A DNA stretch of 64,000 nt from positions 1,550,001-1,614,000 of the forward strand of contig JAEHOE010000010.1 in assembly GCA_016858145.1 (NCBI GenBank), in the 5' to 3' direction. The notes under the pieces are model-generated. The model saw nothing but the letters and a program-made list of their open reading frames with translations. It did no database searches and was not told the DNA's origin. A program made the translations under genes and the position numbers. This DNA comes from Edaphochlamys debaryana (taxonomy: Eukaryota > Chlorophyta > Chlorophyceae > Chlamydomonadales). Shown here one piece after another: positions 1 to 15,903 of the stretch. Within the stretch, counting starts at the first letter, position 1. Each line of letters starts with the position of its first letter.

Positions 1-3000
1 ACACCCGTACCACTAAGGGTCCTTTCCAGCTTCCCTCCCCCAAACCGCGTCGTACCTGCGGGCCTCCTCCGTACGATGTCGTACGAGGGCCGTCAGCGCC
101 GCGTCTGCCTGGGGGGCGCGAACAGGGGGGGAGGAAGGGGGCAGCGAACCTTTACCCCTCTCCCTTTTCCTCCCCCCCTCCTCCCCACCCTGATACCCCC
201 ACCTCCTGCGCTCGGGCGGCTGCGCCCCGAAAGGCCTCTTCCGCCTCCGCCAGCTCCGCTGCCGCGCGGTCATACACCTGCAGGGGCCGGGTGGGATGTG
301 CGCCCGTGTAAAGAAAACAAAAATGCTAAAGGGGGGCCCTGGAGATACGCAGCATCGCCGTACTGCCGTACGCGGGCCCGCACCTGCCGTGCCTCTTGGG
401 CGTCCGCCTCCAGCCGCTCCACGTTGGCGGCGTACTGGTGCGAGCTGATGGGCTGCCTGCGGTTGGCGGTTGGCGGTTGGCAGTTGGCGGTTGGAGTCTT
501 GGCAGTTGGGGTACAGGCGGAGCGGGCGTGCCCCTGCCGCCCGTGACTCCTTAGTGAGCCCCCAAGGCCGAACCCCCACCGGTGGGGCCGGTGCCAATGA
601 CTCGGCTGCGCGCCTGGACAGCTCCCCCCCCGTGTTCCTGTGTAACCTCTCCCCCCCATCAGAGGACTGCGTGCTGTGGCGCCAGCGCCTCCATCTCCCC
701 TGACTCCCACCCCCCCCCCAGCGCCCACCTGCAGCGGTCACACACCGCCACCACCGCCGCCTCGCCGCCGCCAGCCTCGCCGCCGCCGCCGCCGTTGTAA
801 CCGCTGCCGTTATAACCGCCATCGGACTTGTGATGGCCGTTGGTGCCGGCGTAACCATCGTACGAGGTGGAGGTGACCGACTCTGCCACTGATGCGGTTG
901 CGGTTGCAGTTTTGACGGGCGCGTGGCCGTGGCCGTTGGCGGTTTGTACGGTATGTACGGTTGCCAGTTGGGATACGGCGGTTGTGTACTCTGCGAGGGA
1001 GGCCTGGCGCTGCTTTAGGGCCCCCAGGGCCATACCGGCGGCCGCCTGGCACTCCTGGGGGGGGGGGGGGGGGGGCGGGGGGAGCGCAAGGGGAGGGACA
1101 AGGGAAATGCGAGAGGGATTTGCGGGGGGTGGGGCTTTGGGGGTGTTTGTTGCTGAGCGGGATCCGCCGGGCTTTGGGGGACGGGTCAAGGCGGCACGAG
1201 AGGTGAGGCGAGCTCCTGAGACAAGTGGCGGATAACACGAGCCCCCGGCGGCCCCTGTGGCTGTACCGCTCCCAACCCCGGCCCCCGCCGCCCCGCGCCC
1301 CACCGTTCGCCTGCTGTAAGCCTTCGCCTCCTCCACCCGCCGCCCCCGCACCGCCTCCGCCGCCGCCGCCTCGGCCGCCTCGGCCTCCGCCGCCGCCGCC
1401 GCCGGACAAGGGGCAGCGCCCGAGCCCGAGCCCAAGCCCGAGGCGGAAGCGGAGGCGGAGGCCGCCGCGGAAGGCAGGCGTGCGGCCACTGGGGCTGCCG
1501 CCGGCACGGGTGGAGTCGACATGGCCTGTAGGAGCGGGGGGCGTGGGTCGTGTGGTTGCCACACGGAAGGGGAGCTTACAGCGGTAGTGGCTGCGGGCAG
1601 ACACGTTATCGGCAGCCACTCGCCCGCTCCGCTGCCCTCCTGCCCTCCAGGCCCCCCGCCCTGCACTCACCGCCTGCTGTGCCGCCACCTCCGCCTCCCA
1701 CTGCCGCTGCTCCGCCTCCGCCGCCGCCGCGGACGACCGCAGCGACGCCGCCAGGCCCCGGGCAGCCGCCGCCGGCGCCGCCAGCGCCGCCGCCGCGGCC
1801 GCCGCCTCCGCCGCCCGCGCCATCACCTCTGCATCGTACCGCGCCTGTGGGGGGGGAGGGCGCCCCAGGCAAAGGCACGTGACGGCTTGGATCCCAACGG
1901 CTGCGATCAGGATCCAAGTTTGATACAAACAATGGATCCACAATCCTCCGGAAGCACTTCCCGCCGTTTCCCCCATGTATGCAGCCACTCCCCACCTCCA
2001 CATCTGCTCCTCTCCCGCCTCCCCCCAGCCCCCGCCTTCCCTCTCCTCCATCCGCCCATCCCCCCCCCCCACCAGCCTCGCCGCGTGCTGCCCCGCCCAG
2101 TCCGCCTCCGCCGCCTCCGCCGCCGCCACCTCCGCCGCCCGCCGCCCCGCCTGCTCCCCCAGCAGCCGCCCCCGCCCCAGCGCCTCCGCCGCTGCTGACG
2201 TGGCGGACTTGCGCTGGGGGGTCAGCGTCTGGCGGGCGGCCTCCCACACCTGCAGGATTAGGGCGGGCAGGGGCGGAGTTGGGTTGGGGTTGGCAGAGGC
2301 GGGTGCGGCCACACCCACGCAAAGGGGCGCAAGTGGCCCCAAGCACACACAACTGCACTTATACGTATCGCGCGCCCACCCTGCGCATCCTAAGCACACC
2401 TGCCGTTGCCATGGGGAAGGCAGGGACCGATGCGTGCCGCGCTCCCCCTCCCTGCTGCCCTCTCCCTTCCCCTTTGTAACCCCTTCCCCCTCCCCCCCCC
2501 GCTTGCCTCGAGGTCCACCACCAGCCCCAACCGCTGCTTGAGCGTGGCGTCGTTGGCCTGCGGTTGGCGGTTGTCAGTTGGCACTATTCGGTTGGTTCAG
2601 TTGGGTTTGCCCGCTACCTGTGAGATCGCCCCTGCCCGGGCCCGCAGCCCGCCCAAACCCCGCCCTGGGCCCCGCCAGGCCCCCAGCCCGAGCCCGCCGG
2701 GGCCCCAGCCTGGGCCCGCCCGGGCCCGCACCTCGAGCAGGCCCGTGATGTCGTTCTGTCCGAAGAAGGCCGAGCAGCGGAGCAGGTCAGTGGCGAAGGA
2801 CGAGCGGATGAGCTCCTGGGGGGGGGGTAGGGTGTGCCTGAGGCTGAGCCGGAACGCGTCGAATCCGCCAGGGAAGCTTTACTTGTAGAGGCTCATACCG
2901 CCGGGGAACGGAGATGAGGCAAGAGCAGTGTTTTTCTAATACCCGCATCTACACACACGGCCTTCTCCGGCCCATGCGCCACAGCCGCTGGATAGCTGCC

Positions 3001-6000
3001 CCCCGTCGGACCTCCAGTCGGCACCCGCCTCTCCGCCCCTGCTTCCATACCAACCAGCGTCTGCTCCTCACGCCTGCACCCCTCCCCCCTCTCCCCCCTC
3101 TCCCCCCTCTCCCCCCTCTCCCCCCTCTCCCCCCTCTCCCCCCGTTCCACCCTGCTCCCCCCTTCCCGCCCCCCACCGCCGTGCTCGATATGTCCTGTTG
3201 CGTCAGGTCCTGTCCGTCCAGACAGAGGCTCAGGCCCGAGGTCTTGCCGCGCTGGGGGGTGGGGGTAGGGGATAGGGGGTTGGGGTTGGGGGTGGGGGTG
3301 GGGTGGAATAGGTGGAGAGGTGGACGGGTGGAGGGGTAACGCGGCACGGGATTATCGACGGGGCACAGGGTTAGGGGGCTGGGTCAGGAGCGGCCGCCAA
3401 GCTAGGGGGCTGCAGAACTCCCAGGCGGGGCCCTCCCCTGTTTGCGCCCTCCACCCCGCCAGCCTCTACCCTTCCCCCCCCCCGGCGCTAAGCACAAGAG
3501 CCCCGCAGAGCTAGAAGAGATCTAGCACATCCCTTTAGTCGTAACCTCCCCCCTTCTTCTCCCCTCTCTCTCCCCCACCTTGACCTCCCGAGTGACCACG
3601 AAGGGGCGGCCGTTGAGCCGCCCCCCCACCGCCACTCGGCACTGCGGGCAGCCGTCGTTGCGGAGGGCGTCCACCGGCACCCGCCCGCCGCCCCCGCTCT
3701 GGGGGGGAGGGGGGGAGGGGGGGATTGGGGGAGGGGTTGTGGCGGTGCGGGGGGGAGAGTGCGGTTGGGAGGGCTGGCCTCTGTGTGCTGTGCTTTGCGT
3801 GCTGTGCACGTGTCCATGACATGTGTCCACGTGCGGGGCCGTGCGGCCCACAGCACAGCACAGCACGTGACCAGCGCCGGCTCCCTTGACCACAGCGACA
3901 TCCCCCACCCAACCCACCCGCATCCAGACCCCCTACTCCCCTCCCTAGCTCCCCCCCACCCCCCGCCCCTCCTCCGCCCCCTACATTGGACTTCAAACCC
4001 CCCCCCACTCCCCCCGTCCCCCCCCCCACCTCTGTCCTCGCCAGTACGTCCCCTGTCAGGGCCCACAGGGGCGCCCCCACCAGGCAGGTCTTGCCCGCGC
4101 CGTTGGAGTCCGCCCCCGGCTCGTCCAGATTGGATCCAACCACCACCCGTACGCCCCGGGAGGCCAGGGGGTATGTCTGGGGGGGGAAAAGGGGGACAAG
4201 GGGGGAAGGGGGAGAGGAAGGAGAGAGCGTCGGGGCAAGGCTTGGAGTGTGTGCGCTGGGTGGGCCGCTCTGTCCCTCGCCGTGCAAGCCTCCAACCGCC
4301 AAACCCATCAACCGCCAACCGGCAACTGTCAACCGCCTCACCTGGTCCTCGACGAACGGTCCGAAGCCGCACAGCCGCACCCACTCGAAATCCAGATCCA
4401 CGCACCCGCCGCCGCCGCCGCCAGCTACGGCGGCGCCGCCGCCCGCGGCCGCGGCGGCGTCACCCACCCCCGCCGCGTCCCGCGCCGCCGCCACCGCCTG
4501 ACGTACAACCACCGCCGCCGCCTCGGCGTCCGGCCCCGCGCCTGGCCCCGCAAAGTACGCCTGTGGAGGCCGAAGCCCATGGGCGCGGAGACGTAGCGGG
4601 GGTGGCTGACGAGCAGCTCGCAATCGAGTCCCAAAAGCACGTGGCCCTTCCAAGGCCCTACCAAAGCCCTATTCGGAACACACATCGTGCCGCACATCCA
4701 CTCTCCCTTCCCCCTTTCCCCCCCCGCAACCATCTGGGCCCTCCACACGCTCACTCGTCAAAGAACACCCCCCCTCCCCCCCCACCGCTATGAGCTCCTC
4801 CGGCGAGGCCCCCTCCGCCGCCTCCACCCGGGGGGGCCGGGCCTCGGGCTGCAGCACCTGCTCAACAGCCACACCTGGGGGGGTAGGGGGCAGGGGGGGA
4901 GGGGAGCAAGGGGGGGGCGTGTGTGTGTTTCGCCGACGCGTCGGGGCGGGCACGGGGCTGCTGCGGAAGGGGGAGGATGCAGGCAGGTCGCAGGTGAGGG
5001 GGCGGGAAGGAAGCCGCCCATTGCACCCACTCGCTGCCAGCACTGCTCCCCCGCCTTTCCCCGCGTTGCCTTCCGTTCCAGGGCCCCTCTCCCCCCCTTC
5101 CCCCCTCCACTCCTCCCTTCCTCCCCCCCCCCCTTCTCCCCTCACCCGCGGCCTCCAGCTGCGCCAGCGCCTCCGCCACCCGCCCATCCCCCGCCTCCGC
5201 AGCGCTCAGCCACAGCTTCACTCGGTCGCCGCGCCGAGGTGCGCCCCCCTCCGCCTGCCCCCCTCTCCACACCCCCGCCGCCTCCGCCTCCGCCCCCGCC
5301 TCTGCCGCCACACCCCCAACCCCAGCGGCACCACCACCGCCACCGGCGGCGGCGGCGGCGGCGGCCGCTCGGGCCAGATCGACCAGTCGCTCTGCCGCCG
5401 CCGCGCCGCTGACCCTGTGGTGCCTGGGCCCCAGGGCCAGGGGTACCTCGGCCTCGGGGGCCCAGGCGGGGGCGGACAGCACCAGCAGGCGCTTGGCCTC
5501 GCCCGCCTCGCCCAGGGACACCTGGGGGGGAGGGGGTTGAGGGGGGAGGGGGAAAGTGGCGGGGGAAGAGGGCGGGGGCGAGGGCGGGGGTGACCCCGAA
5601 ACCCGACGGAGAGGAGGTGTGGAGGAGTGTGTGTACGTGTGTGTTTCAGCAGAAGGCATGCAAGCTGGGTAGCGGCCGGTGTCCACTCCCTGCCTAGGAT
5701 GGGGGGATGGCGCCAGCCCGGAGCCTTTGCCATCCTGCCCCCACCCACTCCGGTTTCCCGTACAACCACGTACGGGCTCGTACCTGGTACGGCGATCCCA
5801 CGTACGTGATGGCCGTACCGGGTACGGTGTGCGGCAGGTGGTAGTGCCCCGAGTAGGCGGGCAGGGCGGGGGGGAAGGCCGAGGGGTCGAGCCCCTCCTG
5901 AGCCTGACGCCACTGGTTGGTGCGGGCGGTGCGCTGGGGGGGTGCGGGTGGGGGTGGGTTGTGTCGAGACAAAAAGGCACCAACCGTAGACCCCGCTAGG

Positions 6001-8920
6001 CGGTGCAGTATTTACGGCGCGTCCCATCGGCGTGCACAGGACCAGACAGACAGAGCAGGGAGCACACGCACCCACCCCCTTGCAACCCGCCTTTAGCCGC
6101 AACCCGCCTCCCACCTACCCACCTACCTACCTTTACCCACAACCCGTCTTTACCCGCAACCCGCCTCCCACCCCACCCCCTTGCAACCCCCTTTCACCCT
6201 CCGACCCCAACCCCCTCGCAACCCACCACATCCGCGTGCATGAAGATGGCGTTGACTCCCCCGCCCCCGCCGGCCCCCGCACCGCCCCCGCCGCCGCTGC
6301 CGCCGTCTGCTGCTGCGGTCGCCCCTGCTGCGTCGGCTGCGCCCGCCGCCCCCGCCGCCTGCGCCATGGCACGTGTCAGGATCCAGCCCTCCCGCCTGTA
6401 CGGCAGCCACAGGGCCTATCGGGGGGGGGGGCAGCCGGGGTGGAGCAAGGCATCCTCAACCCTCGGCGTCAAGGAGACAGCTGGTCAAGACGCCCGTCCG
6501 CTTTAAACCGAGTTTCCGGCTGTCACCGGTTCCGCCCGCTCCCGCTCGCCCGCCCTCCGCAGGCCCCCTCCCAGCCCCTCCCTGCCCCGTGGCCTCGCTC
6601 CGCCTCAGCTCTCAAGATCCTAGCATGCAAAATCTTCCAAACCGCCCCCCAAGGCCCCCCCCCACCCCACGTGGTTCCACAGGGTGGGCTCCTCGAACAC
6701 GTGCACGTGGGGGCAGGCCAGCTCCAGGGGGGTCAGGGAGTGCCTGCGCCCGCCCAGGTCGATCTGGGGCCAAGGGTTTGGAGGGGGTGGACCAGGGGGG
6801 GTTGGATTGGGATCAAGGGTCAGGGGATCAGGGTTGGGATGGGATTAGGGGTGGGATGGGGCCATGGAGGGGGGAGAAAGGTGTAAGGCGGTCGCGCGGG
6901 TCGAAATTCCCGGGCCGGCAGCATGCTGTGTCGCAGTTGCCGTACTGTCGTACTTTCGTACCGCACCTGGTCGTGGTTGCCGACCAGCATGAGGACGGGG
7001 CAGCGCCAGCGAGACAGCTCCTTAGGGGGGGAGGGGGGGAGCGGGGGAGGAGGGACGGGGGTAGACGGAGGGAGTTTCGCGGGGGTACAATAGGAAGGGT
7101 AGGGGGGGGGGCGCGTCGCTGCAGGGCACCGGGATGTGTACGACGCGCCGCTCCGCCGTAAACCTGTCGTACTGCCGTACCTGCAGCACCTGGTTGAGGG
7201 GCTCCACGGGCAGTGCGCCCCGCTTGTCCCAGAAGTCCCCTGCAAGTGTGTGTGTGTTTTTGTGAAGAGAGTGAGTGTATAAGGTAAGGGGTAATCCCAT
7301 CCCACTTCCCACTTCCCCACTCCTGACTATCGCCAGCCGCAGGCCCCAGCGACCCCGCCCCCACCAGCACCCACCCATGTGCCCGCTTTCCCCCCACCCC
7401 CCACCCACCCCCCCACCCACCCACCCAGGAACATGACGCCCGCATCCCGGGCCCGCGCCTCCGCCTCCACCGCCCGCATCACCTGTCAGGGGGGGGGAGG
7501 GAAGAGAGGGGGTACAGCGGCAAGGCCCAAGAGCACGGCTTCACCAAGTGTACGGCAACTGTACGGCATCCGTACGCCTGACAGGACCTGCCTTCGCCGG
7601 GGCTCCCATCCTGACTACCGTACTCAGATCCGTCTGCCCCCCCCTCCTGGGAAACAGCACCCCACCCGGACCCCATCAGTCCACCCCCTACCATCCACCC
7701 TGGTCCTCCACCCCTCCACCCCTCCACATACACACCCCAGCTCCCCCGTTCCCCAACTCGTACGACAATCACCCTCCAACCCCCCGACTCCCCCCCGCAA
7801 ACCTCGAGGCACGTGGCCAGGGAGGACTCCCGCACGTGCAGGTCTGAGAACACCACCCAGCTGGGGGGTAGGGGAGGGGAGGGGAGGGACGGAGGGGGGG
7901 GCATCGCGGGTGAGGGCGGGTGCGGGGTGCGCATCCCCGCCCCGCCCCCCGTGGACGGTCTCCAGGGTACCCTCGAGGCTGCTCGAGGCCCCCCTAGTCA
8001 CTGCCCCTTCCTTGGTGTGCGCCTTGGCAGTAGAGCTGCCGCCCTTTTCCCCCTTGCTGCGCTGCTGTGTGCCTTGAGAGGGGCCGGGGAGTCGGGGATA
8101 CCCCCGCCCTGCGTCCCTGGCACCCCTCCAGGCCCCCAACCCCCAAGCCCCCCCCTCACCGCTTCTTCTCCGCCCATGCAGGCCCCGGCAGCTTGGTACT
8201 GAACACCACCGGCCCGCCGTCATCCGGGACGCCGGCGGCGGCTGCAGCCGCCGCTGCAGCGGCGCCGCCGTCGACGGAGGACAGGCTGCCGCTGCTACCG
8301 CCGCCGCCGCCGCTGGCGGCCACGGCTAATGAGCTGCTGGCGGCGGGGCGGCGGCCGCGGCGGCGGGGGCCGACGGCGGCGGCGGCGGCGGGGGCGGCGG
8401 GCGCCTCCTCGTCGCTGGCGGAGGCGGAGGCAGAGCCGGCGGAGGCCAGGGAGGGGCCCGACGGGTCGGCGGCGGCAGCAGGGCGTCGAGTCCTGCGCCG
8501 CTTGGGCTTCGCTTCTGCCGCCTGTGCCGCCGCCGCCGTCGCTGATACTGCGTCCCCTGCGGGCCCAGCCAAGGCCTCCTGCTCCGCAGCGGCGGCCTTG
8601 GGGCGACGGCCCCGGCGCTTTGGCGCCGCCGCGGCTGGCGGCGGTAGCGGCTGCTCGCCGCCGTCATGGCTGTTGGTCGAAGCGGCTGCCTCCACTGCTG
8701 CAGAGTCCGTCGACGGAGGCCTGCCGTCGGCGGCAGGCGCGGGGCCGGCGGCGCCGTCGGCCGTTGCTGCTGTTGGCGCTTGGGCTGTCCAGCGCGGGCG
8801 CGGCAGGGGCCATAATGCGTGGCGGACGCAGCGGAGGCCAGAGCTGGAAGTGCCAGGGGCTAGGGGAGGCCGTCCTGAGCGGGCCTTCAGCGCTGGGCCC
8901 ATGGAAGCCGCGAGGGCCAT
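1..8920 (-). CDS. SbcD-SbcC (Mre11-Rad50-like) fusion protein, 3' end cut by window edge
   Basis: Predicted DNA-repair nuclease and ATPase in one chain. Exons, in gene order: 8160-8920, 7803-7860, 7425-7482, 7181-7239, 6967-7020, 6671-6763, 6227-6415, 5784-5933, 5146-5521, 4786-4874, 4342-4560, 4030-4176, 3579-3698, 3177-3251, 2732-2815, 2507-2557, 2073-2249, 1671-1844, 1304-1525, 729-1054, 384-456, 203-277, 56-108. All phases agree. Residues 1-253 are a basic, Ala-rich leader with three RGRRP/TRRP patches. Metallophosphoesterase motifs follow in order: FSDLHV (~258), GDFWDKRG (~293), GNHD (~327), FMHADV (~420), GHYHLPH (~456) and YVGSPYQ. Next come the ATPase N-lobe with SNGAGKT Walker A (~728), a Q-loop-like FFGQND, an Ala/Glu-rich coiled coil, the zinc-hook motif CDRCRQPIS, and the returning coiled coil. 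The C-lobe (signature motif, Walker B) lies outside the window. The leader may be an organelle transit peptide; the compartment is unknown. Exon junctions were placed by frame and family logic, so single boundaries may shift. Confidence 0.8.
3077..3142. repeat. 9-nt tandem repeat in intron
   Basis: About seven copies of a 9-nt C/T unit (ctcccccct on the + strand) lie inside an intron of the SbcD-SbcC gene, between the exons ending at 3177 and starting at 2815. It is a polypurine tract in the transcript. Confidence 0.85.
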
Positions 8921-9586
8921 AGCGCTGCAGCGCCGGTGGGGATGCCGCAGGTGCGGGGAGATGGGATGGCGCCTCTCGGCCTCCCCCGGTGTTGTGCTCC
9001 GCCCTTATGTATGAAGCTTTAGGGGCACATGAGGAGCCGCGTGTCGGCTCTGAAGCGCTCCTCCGGCCGCGCGTCGCAGAAGATGGAGCTGTCGCCCGAC
9101 ACAGACCTCTGGGCGCCGAGGGCGCCTCACCTACGCGATCTTATGAGATACACACAAGCGTGCGTGTGACCGAAAGCAGATGATGCTCTTTGATGCTGGC
9201 GAAATGGATGGGATGGCGCCAATTGGAAAAGTCGCTTCGCGGGTGGGCCAAGACTAGCCGTGGACAAACACACTAGCGTCGCAAGAGAAGTGCACTTCGG
9301 CTCGCTCCTTCGCTACGCCCGTGGGTCGGTGGAAACCCTGCCCTTGCATCGGTGTGGTCCCCCGGGAGGGACCACCTCGGTTCGTGGCCTCGATTAGAAG
9401 ACCCCCGCTCCCGGTTCGCACCGAGCCACCGCTCTTCCCCACTCGCACGTCGCAGAGCTTGATCACCGCAACGAGCCCACGTGCAGCAACACTTTAGCGT
9501 TGGTTGCGGGCACGTTAAGCTCGTCGTCGCCCCGGTTTGGGCATACCGCTGCTAGCACAAGCAATAGCGTGGCGTAGCTCGCAAGT
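8921..9586. promoter_or_regulatory. Divergent promoter region, SbcD-SbcC / CNX2
   Basis: 666 bp separate the start codons of two divergently transcribed genes, so both promoters and 5' UTRs must lie here. GC is lower than in the flanking exons. A perfect 8-bp stem hairpin (GTGGTCCC...GGGACCAC) sits near 9354-9376. No TATA box could be assigned with confidence. Confidence 0.5.
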
Positions 9587-13874
<4,288 letters not shown>

Positions 13875-15903
13875 GGTGGAGGCTGAAGGGGGGGCGGGGG
13901 GGGCGGAGGTGGGGGCTTGGGGGGCTGAGGAGTGAGGGCTCCGGCGGAGGCGGGGCGGGATAGCGAGGGAGAACCGCGCGGGTGCCAGCCGGCGCTGGGG
14001 CGCGGTCGGAGGGCGAGGGCGGCGCGGGGGACAGAGGGCGAGGAGGGCGGCGTGGGAGGGCGGGGGGGGGGGCTCGACTGGAAAGACTAGTAGCAGGACG
14101 CAGGGCAGCTCTGGCAGGCATGAGGCTGGGGGAACGGTCCTTGCGGGTCGGAGGAGGGGGGGGGGGAAGTATGAGTCCAGTCAAGGAAGCAGGGGAGGTG
14201 GAGCACAGCGTAGGATGGGGTCCAGTTGCAGGCGATCGGGGGAACCGTAACATCGGGGGACGCCGGAGCCATGTGGGATCTGGGCCACGCGTCAGTGTAG
14301 GGGGAAGGAGCAGCATATGGCTTTGCGAGGCTTGACACACGCACGGGGGACTTCTGCCTGGGGCTCGAGCTTGGTGGTGCTCGGTAGCTGTTGCTTGGAA
14401 GCATCAAGGTCTGGAGGCACCGGGAGCTCCGCAGGATGCGCACATGGTCAGTCCTGCGCTTGCAAGCCGAGGGCGGGCTTGATGCACATGGCCCTGGAGG
14501 ACGGCCCCGTTCAGGCCCCGTAGAGGCAGGCAGCTGTTGTTACTTCCTGTTGTTACAGTGGCATCGGCCGTGAGCGAACCTCCATATTTGCTTGATGCTG
14601 AGGACGTGCACGGAAGCGGAGCACAGTGGCTAGCGGCAGGCATTGCTGGGCTGCTGTGCATGTGACGCGCGTTTGGCAGGTGGCAGCTGTAACGGGCTGA
14701 ATCTGGTTCCTGTGCTGGGCTGCGGTCCCCTGCTGTTCCCCGCTTCCCCCTAAACTCCCTGTGCTGCCCCACGTGCTGCGCCCACGCCCCACTCCTGGCC
14801 CCGCCGTCCAACTTCCAACCCCGCTGCCGGCTGCGGCACACCAGGGGCTCACGCCCGATAGCAGTGCCAACAGCGCCGGCTGTAGCGGCCTGCGCCTTCA
14901 GTATGTTGGCCCGAGCACTCGGAACGCTGAAGAGGCGTTCGCCACTGGTGCCATCGGCTACGGGCTGCATTGCGTTCGTCCACAGTCCCATGCGTGGCTG
15001 GCAGGTGGCAGCCGGTAGTTGGCAGGTCACGGGCTTCAAAGGCCCGTATCTCCTGTCCCTTGGCCCTCAACCCTGACCCTTGGCTCCGTGACCCTCGAGG
15101 CTCGCACGTCTGCTCTCCCTGGGCCCAACCAAGTGACTGAGACTGGATGAAACTGCCTAGCGACCGTCCGAGCACCCAAGCACACAGCCGCACACGTCAC
15201 GTAGCCCGCTGGGCCTCAGCCGGCGCGGACTGGGCCTGGCCTGGGCCTCGTGTGGTGCACGTGCTTGTGGAGTGTGGAACACGTGGGGTACTGCCGTACG
15301 TACGGTACATGAGGTGCGCACAGCAGGTTCGTACAGGGAGGTACATGTCCGTATAACTGGTCCGAACTCGATGCGTACCGCACGTTCGTACAGCCCTGTG
15401 TTCAACCAGCCGGAGGGCCCAGGGGGTCTGCGGTCTCCCTCGCGCGACCACCGCCCCACCCACAGCCAGCCCCTGGGCCCATCCTAGCCCGCCCATTCCC
15501 CCAGTCATTCGCCATTCCCCCAGCTATATCCATGGTAAGACCCTGTTCCGGAGTTCTTCTCTAGGAGCTTTTTCCTCCATGTTGTCCACCCCACAACCAC
15601 GCCCCGCGCCGCCTCGGGTCGGCCACCCACCTTGGGCCCTGCGCCCGGGTTCCTAAGTACTGCGCTCTGGCGCTCGCGGCCCCGCGCCGGCCGCCTCGTG
15701 CTCCGCCTCCCCGCCTCGCTCCATCCGCTGCAGCTCCGCACCGCCGCCGCCGCGCCCCAACGCAGCGGCTGCTCCTCACGCACGCCCAGGGACGGCATGG
15801 GTGCCGTCTCCTTGGGGTGGTACCGGTATCCACTGAAGTATCGTATCCACCGCCTGTGCTGCTGCTGCAGGCGTGGGATCCGCTGCTGTTACACGATGCC
15901 TGC
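13875..15903. other. Intergenic between convergent CNX2 and SR-protein genes
   Basis: This holds the 3' UTRs of two convergent genes. Open frames here (for example about 210 aa on the minus strand near 14404-15039) show no domain or conserved motif. A dense cluster of GTAC tetramers lies at about 15287-15400. No gene is supported. Confidence 0.5.

Noticed and set aside
3579..3698. CPQC in this SbcC exon as the zinc hook
   Set aside because: It lies only about 50 residues after Walker A, within the ATPase N-lobe; the hook must be in the middle of the coiled coil, where CDRCRQPIS fits.
5755..5835. GTAC clusters as copper-response elements
   Set aside because: GTAC is the core of Chlamydomonas copper elements, but here the clusters lie inside introns and exons of many unrelated genes and are too frequent for specific promoter sites.
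14404..15039. 211-aa minus-strand ORF as a gene
   Set aside because: Composition is mixed, no motif or family resemblance is visible, and overlapping frames of similar length exist on both strands in a GC-rich 3' flank.
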